A stretch of 64,000 bases of DNA from positions 1,054,001 through 1,118,000 of the forward strand of contig JAPFBL010000007.1 in the NCBI GenBank assembly GCA_026182355.1. Reading direction: 5' to 3'. Source of the DNA: Hermatobates lingyangjiaoensis. Lineage: Eukaryota; Arthropoda; Insecta; Hemiptera; Hermatobatidae. The notes under the pieces were generated by a model. The model did not search any database and had not been told where the DNA came from. It saw only the letters and a program-made list of their open reading frames with translations. The position numbers and the translations under genes are program-made. Positions 22,675 through 35,613 of the stretch are shown one piece after another (position 1 is the first letter of the stretch; each line of letters begins with the position of its first letter).

Positions 22675-24189
22675 AATATTTCACATACAGCTTTTAAGAA
22701 AAATAGTATTAATTAGAATAAAATGTATAGTTTCCCATGCAGTCATCATTTCAGATAAACTTTAGGTTAGTTGTGGAAATAAACTAGTGTGGAGTGAGGA
22801 CTGAAAAGGTCTTAACATACCTATGCTCAAACAGAATGATTTAAAAAATAATCAGATGACCTCATAAAAGTGTATAACATTTGCAATATTTTATTGAAGA
22901 TACAATAAAACATGAAATATAAAAAACTAAGCCTGGACTGTCAAAAGACAAACAAAACATTTATGAGAAATAGAATGTAAGCTCCAAATATCAAGTTTTT
23001 GATTATGACATACATTTCACTTCATACCTTATCTACATGATAATCCGATTCAATCATTTTACTTTATAAATATTTTAAAAACAGCCACTGATGCTAAAAG
23101 TGAAAGAGAAAAAGAGACAATGAGGATTAAAAAAAAAAGACGAATCTTTGAACAAAGGGTAAGAGTTCCCTTAAGTTCAACACGCCGTGTTGGTGGATTA
23201 TCTTATTGACTAGCCAGGCTAATGCCTGCCTGGCTCAGAGATGATAAATAGCTTGTGCAGGTTACCGTAAAGAAATCGTGACCCCCCTCCTCCCAAAGGG
23301 CTTAACCAACAGTTACTGCTGTGCACGACTTGATAGTTCAAGGGCTCAATGAGGACGTAGTACCTGAACGGACAACTAAACTAAGGTAGAATCTAAGAAT
23401 CTGTTATCTTGTATTTTAATCAAGTACTAATTTTTTATATAATTCAAAACGTACTTATTTTAGGGAAACAAAAGTTTAAGGAAAATACTTTAAACCATTT
23501 TTTTAAAGGCAATTTTATTCTTGCAATTACATCAGATAATATAAGTTACTATTGCCAATTATTTTCTTTTTAAGGAGTAAATCTTAATTCTTATGATGAG
23601 TAAGGTTTCATCATTTCTCAAACAACAACATTATAAAGATAATATTATAAAATCATAAGACAAATTGATAGCGAAGGGTGAATCTTATGTTATTAGTTAT
23701 TTCTTCTTGTGTTACATTCCTCCTGTAATAATGCAAATTTCATGAAATTTTTATCACGTTATGGTCATATGAAGTCAATAATACATGCAAAATACCAAGT
23801 TATTCTGTTGAATAACCAGAAGAGCGAGAAAAAATGAGTACATACTTGTTTTGTATATACATATACAAATATACAATAAAATACACATATATACATATAA
23901 AATGGGATAAAGAACCTTTTCCATGATATGATATTGCCCAAAAACAATACAATACTTTTCTAAACCATCAAGGACTATAAATTTGGGGAATTTCATAATG
24001 ATTTGTCCAAGGTTGTGACTTGTAGAGTGATTAAATTCGTTAGATATATCTAGATAGATAGCATAGTTAATCTATCAACGGATATCAAATAGTGCATAAA
24101 TCTGTCCAAATTTTCAATGATTTTTTTTTTTTTTTTTTTTTTTTAAGGCAATGGTATCCATATACTTAAAGTAAAGTAAAATTTAAACC

Positions 24190-24467
24190 CACTGGTTTAT
24201 TGAATTCCAACAATATTCTTTCTTAGTTTGTCCATATTAAAATATATCTGCACTGGTTTATTGAATTCCAACAATATTCGTTCTTAGTTTGTCCATATTA
24301 AACTATATCTGCACTGGTTTAAAATGAGCACTAGTTAATTGAATTCCAACAATATTCTTTCTTAGTTTGTCCATATTAAAATATGTCTGCACTGGTTTAA
24401 AATGAGCACTGGTTTATTGAATTCCAACAATATTCTTTCTTAGTTTGTCCATATTAAAATATATCTG
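24190..24467. repeat. Minisatellite, 61/78-bp units, four copies
   Basis: Units start CACTGGTTTA at 24190, 24251, 24312 and 24390. The first two are 61 bp. The last two are 78 bp because a 17-bp piece (CACTGGTTTAAAATGAG) precedes the same core. Copies differ at only a few positions, so the array is young. Confidence 0.95.
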
Positions 24468-24879
24468 GCATATTGATACAATTAAGTTACATAGCAAATA
24501 TTTATTAGTAAGTTTGAACTTCTTTCTGGGTTTGACATTTTCATTTTTTTTTTTTTTAACAAAAGAAAGAAAGGTGCAAAAATAAGATGAACTTCCAGAA
24601 AAAAGCAGAATATTTGTCAATAAATTCTTCTTACTGAAGTTGCAAATTTATTTGCAAACATCCGGATAGATGATCTTTAATCAATAGAAGCATGAGTAAA
24701 AAAACACAAAGGTATAAAACAATAAATTCTCTGCGGAACACAGAGTATGAATAAGCATGCTTGTTACTAACAGTTTTCCATGATAAAATAATTTCAGGTG
24801 ATAATGTAATAATTAGGTTAATCAGTCACATATGCTGAAATATAAAATGAAAGCTCGTCCGATGGGGATACTAGGAATA

Positions 24880-24985
24880 CTAGTTTTGTTAATACGGTTT
24901 TGTTTATGTTCATTGATTGTTGTTTCACGTGTTTATGTGAAATCTTTTTATAACTATATATTATATATATATATATATATATAAC
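24880..24985. repeat. Solo terminus of family A with (TA)n
   Basis: TTGATTGTTGTTTCACGTGT and TTATGTGAAATCTTT match the outer end seen at 33818-33850, 48671-48700 and 53890-53922. It is followed by a TA array at 24962-24982. The rest of the element is missing. Confidence 0.65.
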
Positions 24986-25596
24986 AGTAGTTGTGAAGAA
25001 GAAAGGAAACAACATTTATTTGATCAAAAGTTATTAGTATGGTCATAAAGAACATACATACGGTTATAAAGGAAACTCGTACCTTTTGTATCTTAACATT
25101 GTATTGAATGAATCTACCAATGTCTGAGTCGAAATCTAACAAAGCAATGGCCTCATGAAAGTGTGATAGGAAGAATACTTTAATATATTTCAATTCAATC
25201 TACCAGTTAGCTAATTTTATAATTAATCTTTAACTTTCAATTTTTATAGTAATCAGTTTACCTATACGGCTACCATTTTATATTAAAACATATTGCAATG
25301 TTTACCAGTCTCCTGGTTGAGTCACATGGTGATTTTTGAATCCCCATGACATTAGTACAATAATCGTTTTTTATTAAAAAAAAATAAAAAATAAAAATAT
25401 ATGTCTAGTAAACATGGGAACTTTTGGACCACACTTCATATTTATATGTATATATAAATATGAAAACAGGATTTCATTGCACATAAGTGACATAAAAATG
25501 AACCTCAAATGCGTAGAAAGAAATTCTAAAATGAGATTAAGAACTTTTAATTAAGTAACGGTTATAGTCTGCATCAGAATTATTCATCTTAGAGTT

Positions 25597-25630
25597 CTGA
25601 TGAAGATCCTTACAGGTCGAAAGGTCTTAG
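25597..25630 (+). ncRNA. Hammerhead-like relic
   Basis: CTGATGA at 25597-25603 (perfect core), a hairpin with GATC pairing to GGTC, GAA at 25619-25621, then AGGTCT in place of the usual AGATCT, and T. Stem I pairing is weak, so this is probably decayed. Confidence 0.3.
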
Positions 25631-27128
25631 GATTTTTCTTGGGACTTATAAGCTGAGCTATATGTATGTACGTCCTTGGTAGAAGCGCGGTGACTGATCA
25701 CAGTTTTATAACCATCCGGAACAATTACTGAAGCCATTTATTCAGTATTCTCAGTTTAACTGAATCACTGAGTTAAAAATGCTTTACGAAAAATTTTTAG
25801 ATTATTACTTGACATAAGAGTTCAAAATAATGAATATTTTAAAGTTTTAAGACGATTAAAGTAATATAAGTATTTATTTTATAATCAAGAATAATTAAGA
25901 TGGTTTTATTTCATACATGACATCGAATTCAAATGAAATAGATGGAATAGATGAAATTTATTTTTTTGGTGAAATTAGATTCTATATATTTTTTTATCAT
26001 AATTGTTTAAAAATATGCTTTTCTAAATACATTCCATATATGTTCATATATAACTTGAGTTACATAGCTGTTTCGTTACCTTCCTTCTGGTTAGCTTTTT
26101 ATATTATCTTTCTTATTTCTTATTTTGTCTGCTCCCTGATGACATAAAGTGAAAAGCCTCAGAGCATTTGTTTCTATTGCGTTCCTTTTTCCTTGTGGTT
26201 TAAACTTCAAATGTTCAATTCATTTTTAACCAAAAGCAACATCCTTTTAATTAGTTGTATCGTTTGTTTTTGATCATTTCAATTCAAACAACTTCAACTA
26301 ATTTTAAAGTTATTAAAATTCAATATAAATATAACTACGTTGGTAATTGTCCATTCTGTTGTTGATATTAATAATTCACATATAACAATTATTTTACAAT
26401 AATAACTGTAGTTGTTCTCTTTCCGTATAGGAAGATATAACAACACAATATTGTAAAGCAATGACACAAATAGTATTTGTCAATAATGCAGAAAAAGATA
26501 ATTATTGGTATACACTAATTTAAATAAATATATTTATTTCAGAAAAAAGCTGCTAATAAATTTAAAACTTAAAAGAGTTCAACAAGACTGTTTCACATTG
26601 ACAATAAAGGTATTTAGCCGTTTACCTGGTCAAGGTGGCTGAAACAATGGGAGTCTGGCTAGTATGATAAATGTTCTACTGGTATATCAATTACAGGCAA
26701 TGATAATGAGTGAACTAATGAAAGTGCAGAGGACCAAAAGGTAAAAAGTAGAGCTACCTTAGCGGTCTTGCTCTGTGAAGTTGGCTACAGAAATGAGGAG
26801 TACGGAGAAAGCGTTGAACACAAAGGAGTGAAGAGCATATATTTAATGGCTAACATTATCCTCCCCTTCAAAGTGAATTGCATCCACATTATTGTAGCAT
26901 TAAACATGATTGCCTCAAACAGGTAAAAATATAATCTCTAGAGAGAGAACCGCTTTTCACTATTGTATATTTTAACGATTTCATTTAAGAACTGGATTCT
27001 ACATTCAGTTCTATGAATACCTAAGAATGTATGAAAATGTACTGATTTTTAAATTAGCGCTTTACTCATATTATTGATTATCGTTATTAGAAGAAAAGTA
27101 AAAAGTATCATTAGGTTTTCTTTTATTA

Positions 27129-27720
27129 TTATTTTAGGGGGACTATAGCACTGCGTCTTAAAAAAAAAACTATTGTACTTCCCCTCTTCTGTACAAAAGT
27201 ACCCCAGCAGTTAGCTTCAACGCCTCCAAGAAGCTCAGCACTTTTGCTGGTTCCAGCGGTAAAAGTTTTTCTATGGTTTGTTGAGTGTTCCGAAGCACCT
27301 GCCTCTCTGCAGCAAAGTTGCCTACAAGTTATCAGCAGGTGCAACGGTGTTTCTTCCTCTTTGCAGAATCTGCACAAACCATCATTCATAATGTCCATTC
27401 AGGCTCCTTATGTTTCGGGAGAAAGTAACTTCCTTTCTCCTTCTTCGGGATGGTCTTCTTCGGGTTCTCAGGTGCACTTGTGGGAGGTTCCCACCAGTCA
27501 GCGCTTTTGGACCCTCTGCGCTTCCAGAGGATGGTCTCCAGACTTCCTTCTCCTTACAGGGGGAAAATCCCTGAAGCTCTATCGGTGGTATTTTGTTCGC
27601 TCCGGCAGAGCACCGCAAACTGGAGTAAGGCTATTTACTCAAGGGGGTGGTCTGGTGCCCTTGAGGCTGTTAATAAAAGGAAACCCCTGTATCATCCATC
27701 CTTCGGCACGGATCGCATAA
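27129..27720 (-). pseudogene. Decayed non-LTR retrotransposon 3' end
   Basis: On the minus strand the frame at 27398-27129 reads MDIMNDGLCRFCKEEETPLH followed by LLITC. This resembles the C-terminal Cys/His motif (LCRFC..E.ETP.HLL..C) that closes ORF2 of Jockey/CR1-like elements. Upstream sequence to about 27720 is GC-richer and broken across frames. No reverse-transcriptase core is visible. It lies in the same orientation as the CPEB gene that contains it. Confidence 0.5.
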
Positions 27721-27780
27721 CACCTTAGATTGGGGCTGGGATAAAAGGAGGGGATTTGGGGATTAGGAAGGATGGGAAAC

Positions 27781-27813
27781 GAAGGTGGTCAGGCCCAGCC
27801 CCTGATCACCTTC
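27781..27813. repeat. GC-rich hairpin beside the retrotransposon relic
   Basis: GAAGGTGGTCAGG and CCTGATCACCTTC form a 13-bp stem with one mismatch and a 7-base loop. It lies upstream of the relic in element orientation and may be part of it. Confidence 0.6.
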
Positions 27814-28401
27814 TCCTCCTCTTTCGTTTGTCTCTGATCATTAGGGTTAGGGGATGTGCTTTTAGAGGGGTATGTAACACCCTTACGAAGAATAATTGAC
27901 CTCCAGACACAATTCAAACTCTCTCAAACCCAAAAATGTTTGCGATCCCTTACTCTTTTTAACGAGTAATAAAAAACTTAACTCGTTTTAGATTTCAGAT
28001 CAAGGTTAATACAAATCTTCTTTTTGATTTTAACCACAGAATTATAGCAAACGAACATACTAGACCCATTATTATCCTTCAACTAATTATTATACATGAG
28101 TTTGATATAACGCTCACTTACAGCAGTTGAGTATAAACCACTACAGATTTATAAATTATAATGACTTTGGATAATTCAAGATTTAAAATTAAATGATATT
28201 ACAAATTATCAACTTGTTAATCTGAATATTATCCATTCTACTGGACATGATGACCAGAGTTATGCTTAACTTAAAAAAGAAAGAACTTAGTAAAAATCAC
28301 ATTCCTAGAAACACAATGGATGATCTACAGAATATAAACTTATATAAGATTTAAAGTTTCGAAATGATGTTGGGAATAGGTAAGAGTTGTCAAATATTAA
28401 C

Positions 28402-28557
28402 CTAGAGAAACAGGATTTAATTTCCTCTTCATCGATATCTGGAGGCAGCCCACCAACGAACACCTTCCTCGAGTACCTCTCTTCGGGCACTGCCCAAGGT
28501 TCCATGGACCGAAGGTCTGGTCCCAGCCATAGGCCAGGTTCTGTAACTCCTTCTTCC
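28402..28557 (-). CDS. orb2: CPEB (Orb2 type): linker and first half of RRM1
   Basis: 156 bases: one base of a split codon, 51 codons, then two bases of the next split codon. After EEGVTEPGLWLGPDLRSMEP comes RYSRKVFVGGLPPDIDEEEI with the RNP2 motif KVFVGGLP, the hallmark of CPEB RRM1. It then reads KSCFS and joins to R-FGSLAVDW of the next exon. The acceptor is TTTTCAG and the donor GTTAAT. The N-terminal, normally low-complexity or Gln-rich part of the protein must lie in exons further right on the minus strand or outside the window. Confidence 0.92.
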
Positions 28558-31500
28558 CTGAAAACAGAAAAGAAATCGTTATTAATATCCATAATTATAA
28601 TAACAATATTTGATTACATTCAATGAGGAACTAATATACAAAATAACTCAAGAACTTCCTCTTAATATACTTGAAACAACACGTTAATTTGACCGACCAA
28701 TGATATAAGAAATACTATAAGTTCCATTAGGAATAATACTACTTATTAAAAACCTATGCGTTAGACTTAAGAGAAAGATTGTATTCGTGATTTTACTCAA
28801 CCTGATAGATACTTAATAAATAGTTATTATTACATTCTCTGTTCAACGTGACAATTAGTTGGCTGCAGCCAACTTTTCAAGCACCTGACCTATTCAGAAG
28901 TAATAATCTGGTCCATTATTACAAGTTTAATTTAAATATAAATAAATCAAATATTATAAAACTTGCATCTACTGTACTAAGAGTACTACTGAGAGCATTC
29001 TCTACTAGCATCTAATTCATACTAAGTAAAATAAGAAAACAATCATTCCATATTCCAGTTAGTATTTCACCCATATTTTATAACAATTTTCAAAAGTAAT
29101 TTTTTTTTTTGACAGCAAATACTTTGACGACAAACAAAAATGGTGATATAGTTACAACTGGTTTAGAAGATATAGTCTAATGTATATAAGTAAAACCATT
29201 TTAAGACTTCATGTACCCCTGATTTGTTTTAGAATACATGTAATAAATGTAAGTATTATGAGAGGTATTTTATTTCTGCCAATCTAAACTTTCTAAGTGA
29301 GGGAGACGGCATAACGCGCTAAACGAATGTAAGTAGACTACATGTAACACTGCGGAATTAAGGGTACTCAGCAGGCTATGGAAGGAAATTTAGGGTATGT
29401 GATACAGTAATCGTAGGGTATAATAAAAAAAATTGAAAGTAGACTGACGCGATACCAAATGATTGAGCGTACTCCACATGATGTAATAGAAAATATAGAC
29501 TGGAAGCTTTACTTTAAAACTGATAATGGACCACAAGCTGTGCTACAAACATCAATGTAAAGGAAGCGTATAATTGAAAACTTAGGGCAGGCCGCACTTT
29601 ATAGGAGAAAATTATGGGTAGACTCTATGACATATTGGGAGAGTAGACTGCACTGAATACTAGAAAATAGAGAGCAGGCCAGATACTTTACGAGAAACTT
29701 GCAATGGAAAATTAGGAATTGATCGCATGCTGTACTGCAAAATTGAGTAACCACTGCAACCAATGTTATAAAATTGATATATACCCCACGCTATAGTATA
29801 AAACTGAGTAAATTATAAATTGGCCACATGCTAAACAATAAACTAGTTCGATGGACCGAACGCAATGCTATATAATTGATAGTAGATCAAATTCTTTACT
29901 ACAAAACTAGGGGTATATCATACACTATATTATAAAACTGAGGGGGTGTAACTTATAAATTGGCCACATGCTAAACAATAAACTGGTTCGATGGACCGAA
30001 CGCAATGTTATATAATTGATAGACCATATTCTATAATACAGAACTAGGGGTATACCATACGCTATGCTATAAAACTGGAGTAGACCGCACGCTACCCTAG
30101 CACCGATTAATTTTAATTAAGCTTAAAGGGCTATTTCTTAACGAAATTAATATTGATTTATATGATATAGGTTTCAAATCCAGAATGTTTACTAAGATCT
30201 TTTTAAAAAATAATAACTGGAATATAAAATGAAAATAACATTGGTTGATTATCACTGAACCAGTCACTATCACTAGGAAGTCGACAGTTTTTTATTAGCG
30301 CCATGGGGTTGTGAGCTTCACCAGCAGCTCTCAGACTATCTGTAATCATTTGTTGATAAGTGCTATCGGTCAGCTGGAACTACTCATGTTCAAGTCAAAC
30401 ACAGAGGAAACGAGAATATATCAAATGAATCATATATAACACATAATAATCAGATATTAACTGGTTAATATCCTACATGAAAACTCATGAAAAGGATTTC
30501 AACCAAATATGGATGGACATTAAGCAAATTTTAAATACAAAAGCCTGAGTCCCCTAACAAAAACGGTATTTGTTTTGGGTTAATATAATCAGGAGTTACG
30601 GGCGTCATGTCAGGACGGATGTCATCATCTCGGATTTACCAACTTTACTACACTGGCTGACTGTAATTTTATTCTCTTTATCCTTGTATGAATTCTTTAC
30701 TCTATTACAAATAAGAATATGGGCATGACCCATATGGGCCTCCAAGAGTCCACAGAAGATTTAATGAGATCCACAAGCAACGAATAGTAATTTCGGAGTT
30801 CATGCCTAATTTTGAAAAGATGTAATGGGTCTACAAGGAAACAAGAACCCCGAGATAACTGTAACCAATTTACAAAAGATTATATAACTGTAACTGATAA
30901 CTACGTCATAACTTTATGATAACTACGTCATAACTAAAACAGCAACGACGACTACAATCACATGAAAATATAAACCATCTACGGAAATTTTTTTTTATAT
31001 CTATTTGACATCTACATTTTATCGATGATATTGAATGAACATTTGGGGTTTTGTTATCTAATCTCTTGGAATGCAGTCAATTCTAATCATACAGACACTA
31101 CATTGATTCATGATGCGCACCTTTGCAATCTATTTCCTGTAGATCTTTCAAGCTGTGCATCACAGTTCCATGTAACACTCTTAATCTGCTATTGGTTAAG
31201 AAATAAAGGTTAACAAAGAAAGCAGATCAAGACATGTCCGTTCCAAGGTCGGGGAGGAGGTAGGGGAGTGATTCACAATATTATTATAGTGAGGTGGATG
31301 TAAAAAGGGATAGCGAAAGAAAGAAAGGAATGATAAAAGATTTCAGAGTATGATAAATTTTCTAGGTTATTTCAATTCTATTGCTGCTACGGTGTGGACG
31401 GTAAACTTTTATCATATATACGTCATTACGTAACTTAATTAGATAAAATAGTCAATCGTAGAATGACTAGTGGTCCAAACAGATGACGCATCCCTCAACA

Positions 31501-31979
31501 ATACCCACCGTCCAGAATTGACGTAGATAGGGTTACAGTCACATTTCTAGCTACTCCGTAAGAATTGAATTACCCAATAAAATATCAAATACCCTTGAAT
31601 AAATAAAACGCTCTTTTTCAATATATTATAATAATAAATTTTATTAAATGCTGGGAGTAAAAATGAGGAAAAAATGTTTTAAGGAAGATAAGAGGCCCTG
31701 ATTTACATTATGCATTGACTTAAGTAAACATTAGTGGAAGGTAGATCTGTTGTTTTTATGAAGAGAGGGAGGCCACCATTTGATGACAGCAGATAACAAG
31801 CCCACAAGACCTATTATCACAGCGATAACGAAACAGAAACAGTTAAGATAAAATTGAAATTTTCCAGAACTTTTGCAATATAAGAGTTCTCTCATTGCAT
31901 GCAGTAATTATATATAACAGTAATTAATTGTATGAGAAATTGACAGCTGGCCCACAACACCGTATGCAACTATTTCATC
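28558..31979. other. CPEB upstream intron or flank
   Basis: No supportable exon. Contains the decayed satellite at about 29380-30110. The stretch at 30100-31979 is AT-rich with no gene recognised. Confidence 0.5.
29380..30110. repeat. Degenerate satellite with 30-40-bp submotif and 140-bp higher-order unit
   Basis: A loose submotif (GACC-x-CACGCTAT, ACTATAAAACTGAG) recurs many times with changes. One block from 29811 recurs at 29951 (140-bp period) with few differences, including TGGCCACATGCTAAACAATA and GGTTCGATGGACCGAACGCA-like blocks. Older units to the left are hard to align. Confidence 0.75.
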
Positions 31980-32216
31980 GTGGGCAGTATGAACAAAAAG
32001 CGCAATCCTTTCTGCGAAATAACAGCAGAAATTATTCACGAGTATATCCACGTAGTAACTGATAGATGTAAGCTAAGTCGCTGGAGTGACCCTCCATGCA
32101 AAATCAAGCTAGTTCACAGAAAGGTTCCTTCAACCACAGTAGTCTGTATAGATCACGTAATACACAGGCACCGATTACTTCTACACACAGGATTTAGTTA
32201 CTTTCCTCCAAAATAA
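31980..32216 (+). other. Possible retroelement integrase-tail relic, tentative
   Basis: A 78-codon frame contains KLSRWSDPPCKIKLVHRKVP and VVCIDHVIHRHR. This faintly recalls the end of Gypsy-type polyproteins (K-L-x-x-x-W-x-G-P-Y ... VVHVDRLKPY). The match is short and unaccompanied by any other retroelement domain, so chance is quite possible. Confidence 0.2.
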
Positions 32217-33600
32217 ATGGGTATACTAATTTATTTGTATTATTTTTTCTTGAATTACAAGTTGGCATATATTTACTCATATTTTAGTTGACTTAGTGCC
32301 AACTGCGCGGATTGTACGTACTGGTTAATAACACATTGACAGACATATCTAATATCATACGCAGCACACACACACTGTGCAAAATAAGTACGTCCTAATG
32401 ACCAAAGCAGGCGGATACACAAAACAAAATATTCAACAGAATGCTAAAACATGTTCTAATTTGAAGTAATAAAATTACATCCAGCCTTTTGAAATAAATG
32501 AGTTTTACGTGGGAGTCAAGTTTTTCTGGCTAATGGTAAACACACAAGCTGAAAGCTATCCAGTTAATTGTTCTGTGTGTATTGACGAAGGCATTAATTT
32601 TAAGGTAGACCTCTGCTCACATCCTCATCCTTCTCACAAGGGTTTCTCAAACATGCAGCTCTAGTGATAACATTTTTGACACCAACGTGAACTCAAACAA
32701 TTATTGAAAGTTGTCTCATCGATAAACAAACATTTCAAATTTTCTCGTTACACAATTCGTTAATAAACTATTTGTTGAAAAACAATTGAAAGAAAAATAT
32801 AATTGAGTGTTTTATTGTTTCAGTTACAAGTTATAGCCATCGCCAGTTTGTTAGTCTTGACCAGGACTCGAAAAGACTAACATATAGTGAAGATATTGGT
32901 AGGTTTCAAGAACAGATGTGGAGAAGGAACCATTGAGGTTACCTTACCGCTCACATGATGGGAAAAGTAACAGAGGAACAGAGAGATTGGAAAGGAGTAA
33001 GGAGAATCGGTTTGTAAACATACAAGATATCACAAAAACTGATGACAGAAAAAACATCATTTAAACTGATGACCACATATCCCAAGGTAATATTATCAAT
33101 AGCACACCAGCATCACTTGTATACCAGTATCAGTTAAACTCTACCGAAGACCGCTTGTTTGAATTTTCTTACTATTGTTTAGACGTTGATTTTATTTCAC
33201 GTATTGACGTGACCTTCCCTCCTTTGCCAGTATCCTGTTAATCCAGCAACTGCGCTTATTCTCTAGACTGCACAAAATGTGACTCATTCTACGAGGGCCT
33301 GACGTCCACGTTACTTAGCCTCCGTATGAATAGTCACAGGTCATGTGTTGGTTAACGCAAACAGCTGCCTGTTGTTACCCACACTAACATCCATAACCTT
33401 CCCTTCAATGGCTGCTTTAGGAACCAAATTCTCAGGAAACTCTCCAGTGATGACACCAAAACGACTTTAAGGGCTTCTAGGAAGCCCTCATTTGGTTGTT
33501 GAGGCTAGGAATTCTCTGGTCTTAACTTAATCGGATCTATTTTTTTTATCTGAACCTGGAAGACTGGTCAAACCTCTTATTCATTTTATTCCTCCATCTA
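32217..33600. other. Unassigned sequence
   Basis: A family terminus relic (TTTAGACGTTGATTTTATTT at about 33179-33198, then CACGT) is recognisable. A GC-richer block at about 33230-33550 has no long frame and no identity. The rest is AT-rich. Confidence 0.5.
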
Positions 33601-33629
33601 TCTCTTTCTCACAGGCACTCATATATAAT

Positions 33630-33632
<3 letters not shown>

Positions 33633-33672
<40 letters not shown>

Positions 33673-33855
33673 CAAACCACAATAAGAAATGAGAAAACAA
33701 GACTAAGATCTTTCAACCGTAACAAGCGTTCTTCGTCAGAGTCAAACACCCTTAGTCTTATCTTCAAAGACCCTTAATCTTAGTCTTGTTTTCCCATTTC
33801 TTATTGTGGTTTGATCATTTATTGTTATTTCGCGTGTTTATGTGAAATCTCTTTA
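33633..33855. repeat. Family A foldback with (TA)n border
   Basis: A (TA)n array at 33633-33669 leads into inverted arms with outer ends TGATCAAACCACAATAAG (33669) and its complement ending at 33817. The conserved outer terminus (TTGTTATTTCGCGTGTTTAT, TGTGAAATC) follows to 33850. A minus-strand hammerhead-like motif lies at 33743-33701 with CTGACGA, GAAAGATCT and GACT/AGTC intact, but stem II is weakened. Confidence 0.8.
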
Positions 33856-34059
33856 CATATATAGGAATAAAACACATCTCCTTTCTAAACCTCTTTAAGT
33901 GCACTCACAAATACAGGCACTGGAAAGACCTTTCAAATTCCACTCTCATTGCGAAATAGTTTGGCCTTCTACTGATAACACCCTATGACTCTTAAAACAT
34001 ATAAATACAGTGATTCATTATTCTATCAAACTACTGCCTTGAAACAGTAATACATATAT

Positions 34060-34220
34060 CAATGTCTAAACCATAATAATAAATTCAGAAATGGGACTAA
34101 GAAATTTCGACCAAAACAAGTGGTCCTCGTCAGAATCACACTTGAACAGACGAAGACCAGTGGTTTTGTTGAAAGATCTTAGTCCCATTTCTGAACTTCA
34201 ATCTGTCGTTTGGACGTAGA
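34060..34220. repeat. Family B PLE-type foldback
   Basis: Ends are CAATGTCTAAACC and a GTTTGGACGTA counterpart. AATGGGACTAAG on the left mirrors CTTAGTCCCATT on the right. Both arms contain hammerhead-like cores, the left on the minus strand (34137-34095) and the right on plus with CAGACGA, one core change. Confidence 0.75.
34095..34137 (-). ncRNA. Hammerhead-like motif, family B
   Basis: Reads GATT, CTGACGA, then a stem II of GACCA with TGGTC (5 bp, the strongest of the set), GAA, ATTTCT (altered palindrome), T, AGTC. Stem I pairs GATT with AGTC with one wobble. The core is intact, but the stem III palindrome is lost in this copy. Confidence 0.4.
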
Positions 34221-35613
34221 TTTTTATTTCAAATGATCATTGAGAAATCTAAGGAGAAAACTGTTTCCTTTAAAAACCTGGTTGGGTTTTTTACCTGATT
34301 TCCAATGCCCACACTTGTAGGCCTTCATCTTTTGTGTTCCCCTAGGGAAGAAAAGTGTGGTTCGTTTATGTGACAGCCACTCGACTTATCGGCGACCCAC
34401 ATTACCGGGCTGATTCTACATCACGAGTAAACATCTACACGACCTCAGTCTAGTTTATCAGAAAAAGGATCTTTATCCAGATAGGTTCGGGCCAGACAGC
34501 TTAACATCCTCTTCGAGGGACGATCTGTACATGTACAAAATTTTCTACAACATGAAAAATGTAGAACCTTTGGTACTAAAGACAAGTACGCTACCTATTA
34601 GCAACAATTATGTACAATCTTCTAACCTGAGTAAATTTCTCTATATTTAATGTAATGATGTATTAATGAGAAACCTGTCAGTTTTCAGTGAAAAAGTCTT
34701 AGAGCTTTTAAACATTTCATAAGTATTTTGATTCATGTTTTTATTGTAAAATCTGTTTGTTAACAAAAGAATATTTATTTCTTGAAAATATAAAACAGTT
34801 TTCTCTCCAGAAATTATAAAACATTACAATCGGTGGTGAAAAAAACCGGCACCTACAGTCCTATCTTCAGAACCTATTAAAACGTTACATTTTTCAGAGA
34901 CACATCGCACTTCCTTGAGAATAGTAATATACGATATTAACTATAACTATTTATTTTTTTTTTTTGAATAAATGTAAAAAAGAAGCATTAAGAGAAAACA
35001 ATAAAGGTATTTCATATTTTTAATACTTAACTTTTCCCTAGAGTATCCACTAAACAAGACATGAAGCTCAAGATAACCCTCTGACATATTGAGGAACGGA
35101 ATCTTCTGGAAGAAACTAATCAAAGGTTGGAAAGCTATGTCTGTAATTAATTTATAGAACAACTTTAATCTAATAACTTTTTTTTTTAAAAAAAAAGGAA
35201 ATATTAAACACTTGACTCAGTATGAGTTTAATGTTATAGCAAAATGAATATAGTGGAGTTCTTTCACCTTTTATGAATGGAGTGAAAAGAGAAGAGTAAC
35301 GAAATAAAACCGCAATTATTACCAACAATAAATCAATATTGATAGCATCAGAAACGATAAAGTGAACTTGAGAGGTAGTATACAGCAGCGTCTCTCGAAC
35401 TGTCTTCTACCTAATACAAGGAATCAACCTTCTGTTAATCCCGCTTCTCCTTCAAAAGCAAAATTGAATGAAAAGTGATTTTAAAATAGTTGAAATGACA
35501 CGAAAGGAAAATACCTTTTTAGATCTTCTAATAGTTAAGTTTTTTGTAATAATGCGATATTTATCTAAATGAATACAGTCTGTAGTTATTTATCTAAAAC
35601 TATGGGGCCCACA
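34221..35613. other. Unassigned AT-rich sequence
   Basis: No gene, RNA or repeat was recognised. A moderately GC-rich patch lies at 34340-34540. Confidence 0.5.

Larger units (their letters stand above)
21344..28401 (-). other. Seven-kilobase CPEB intron inside RRM1
   Basis: Starts GTTAAT on the minus strand and ends TTTTTTGCAG. It carries a hAT transposase relic (22390-22674, plus), a minisatellite (24190-24467) and a solo terminus of family A (about 24888-24985). It also carries a hammerhead-like relic at 25597-25630 and a decayed non-LTR retrotransposon end (27129-27720, minus). A GC-richer block at 23180-23350 has an inverted pair GCCAGGC..GCCTGGC and no assigned identity. Confidence 0.75.

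Noticed and set aside
27244..27728. Long plus-strand frames of 158 and 92 codons
   Set aside because: They lie antisense to the non-LTR relic whose minus frame carries the recognisable Cys motif.
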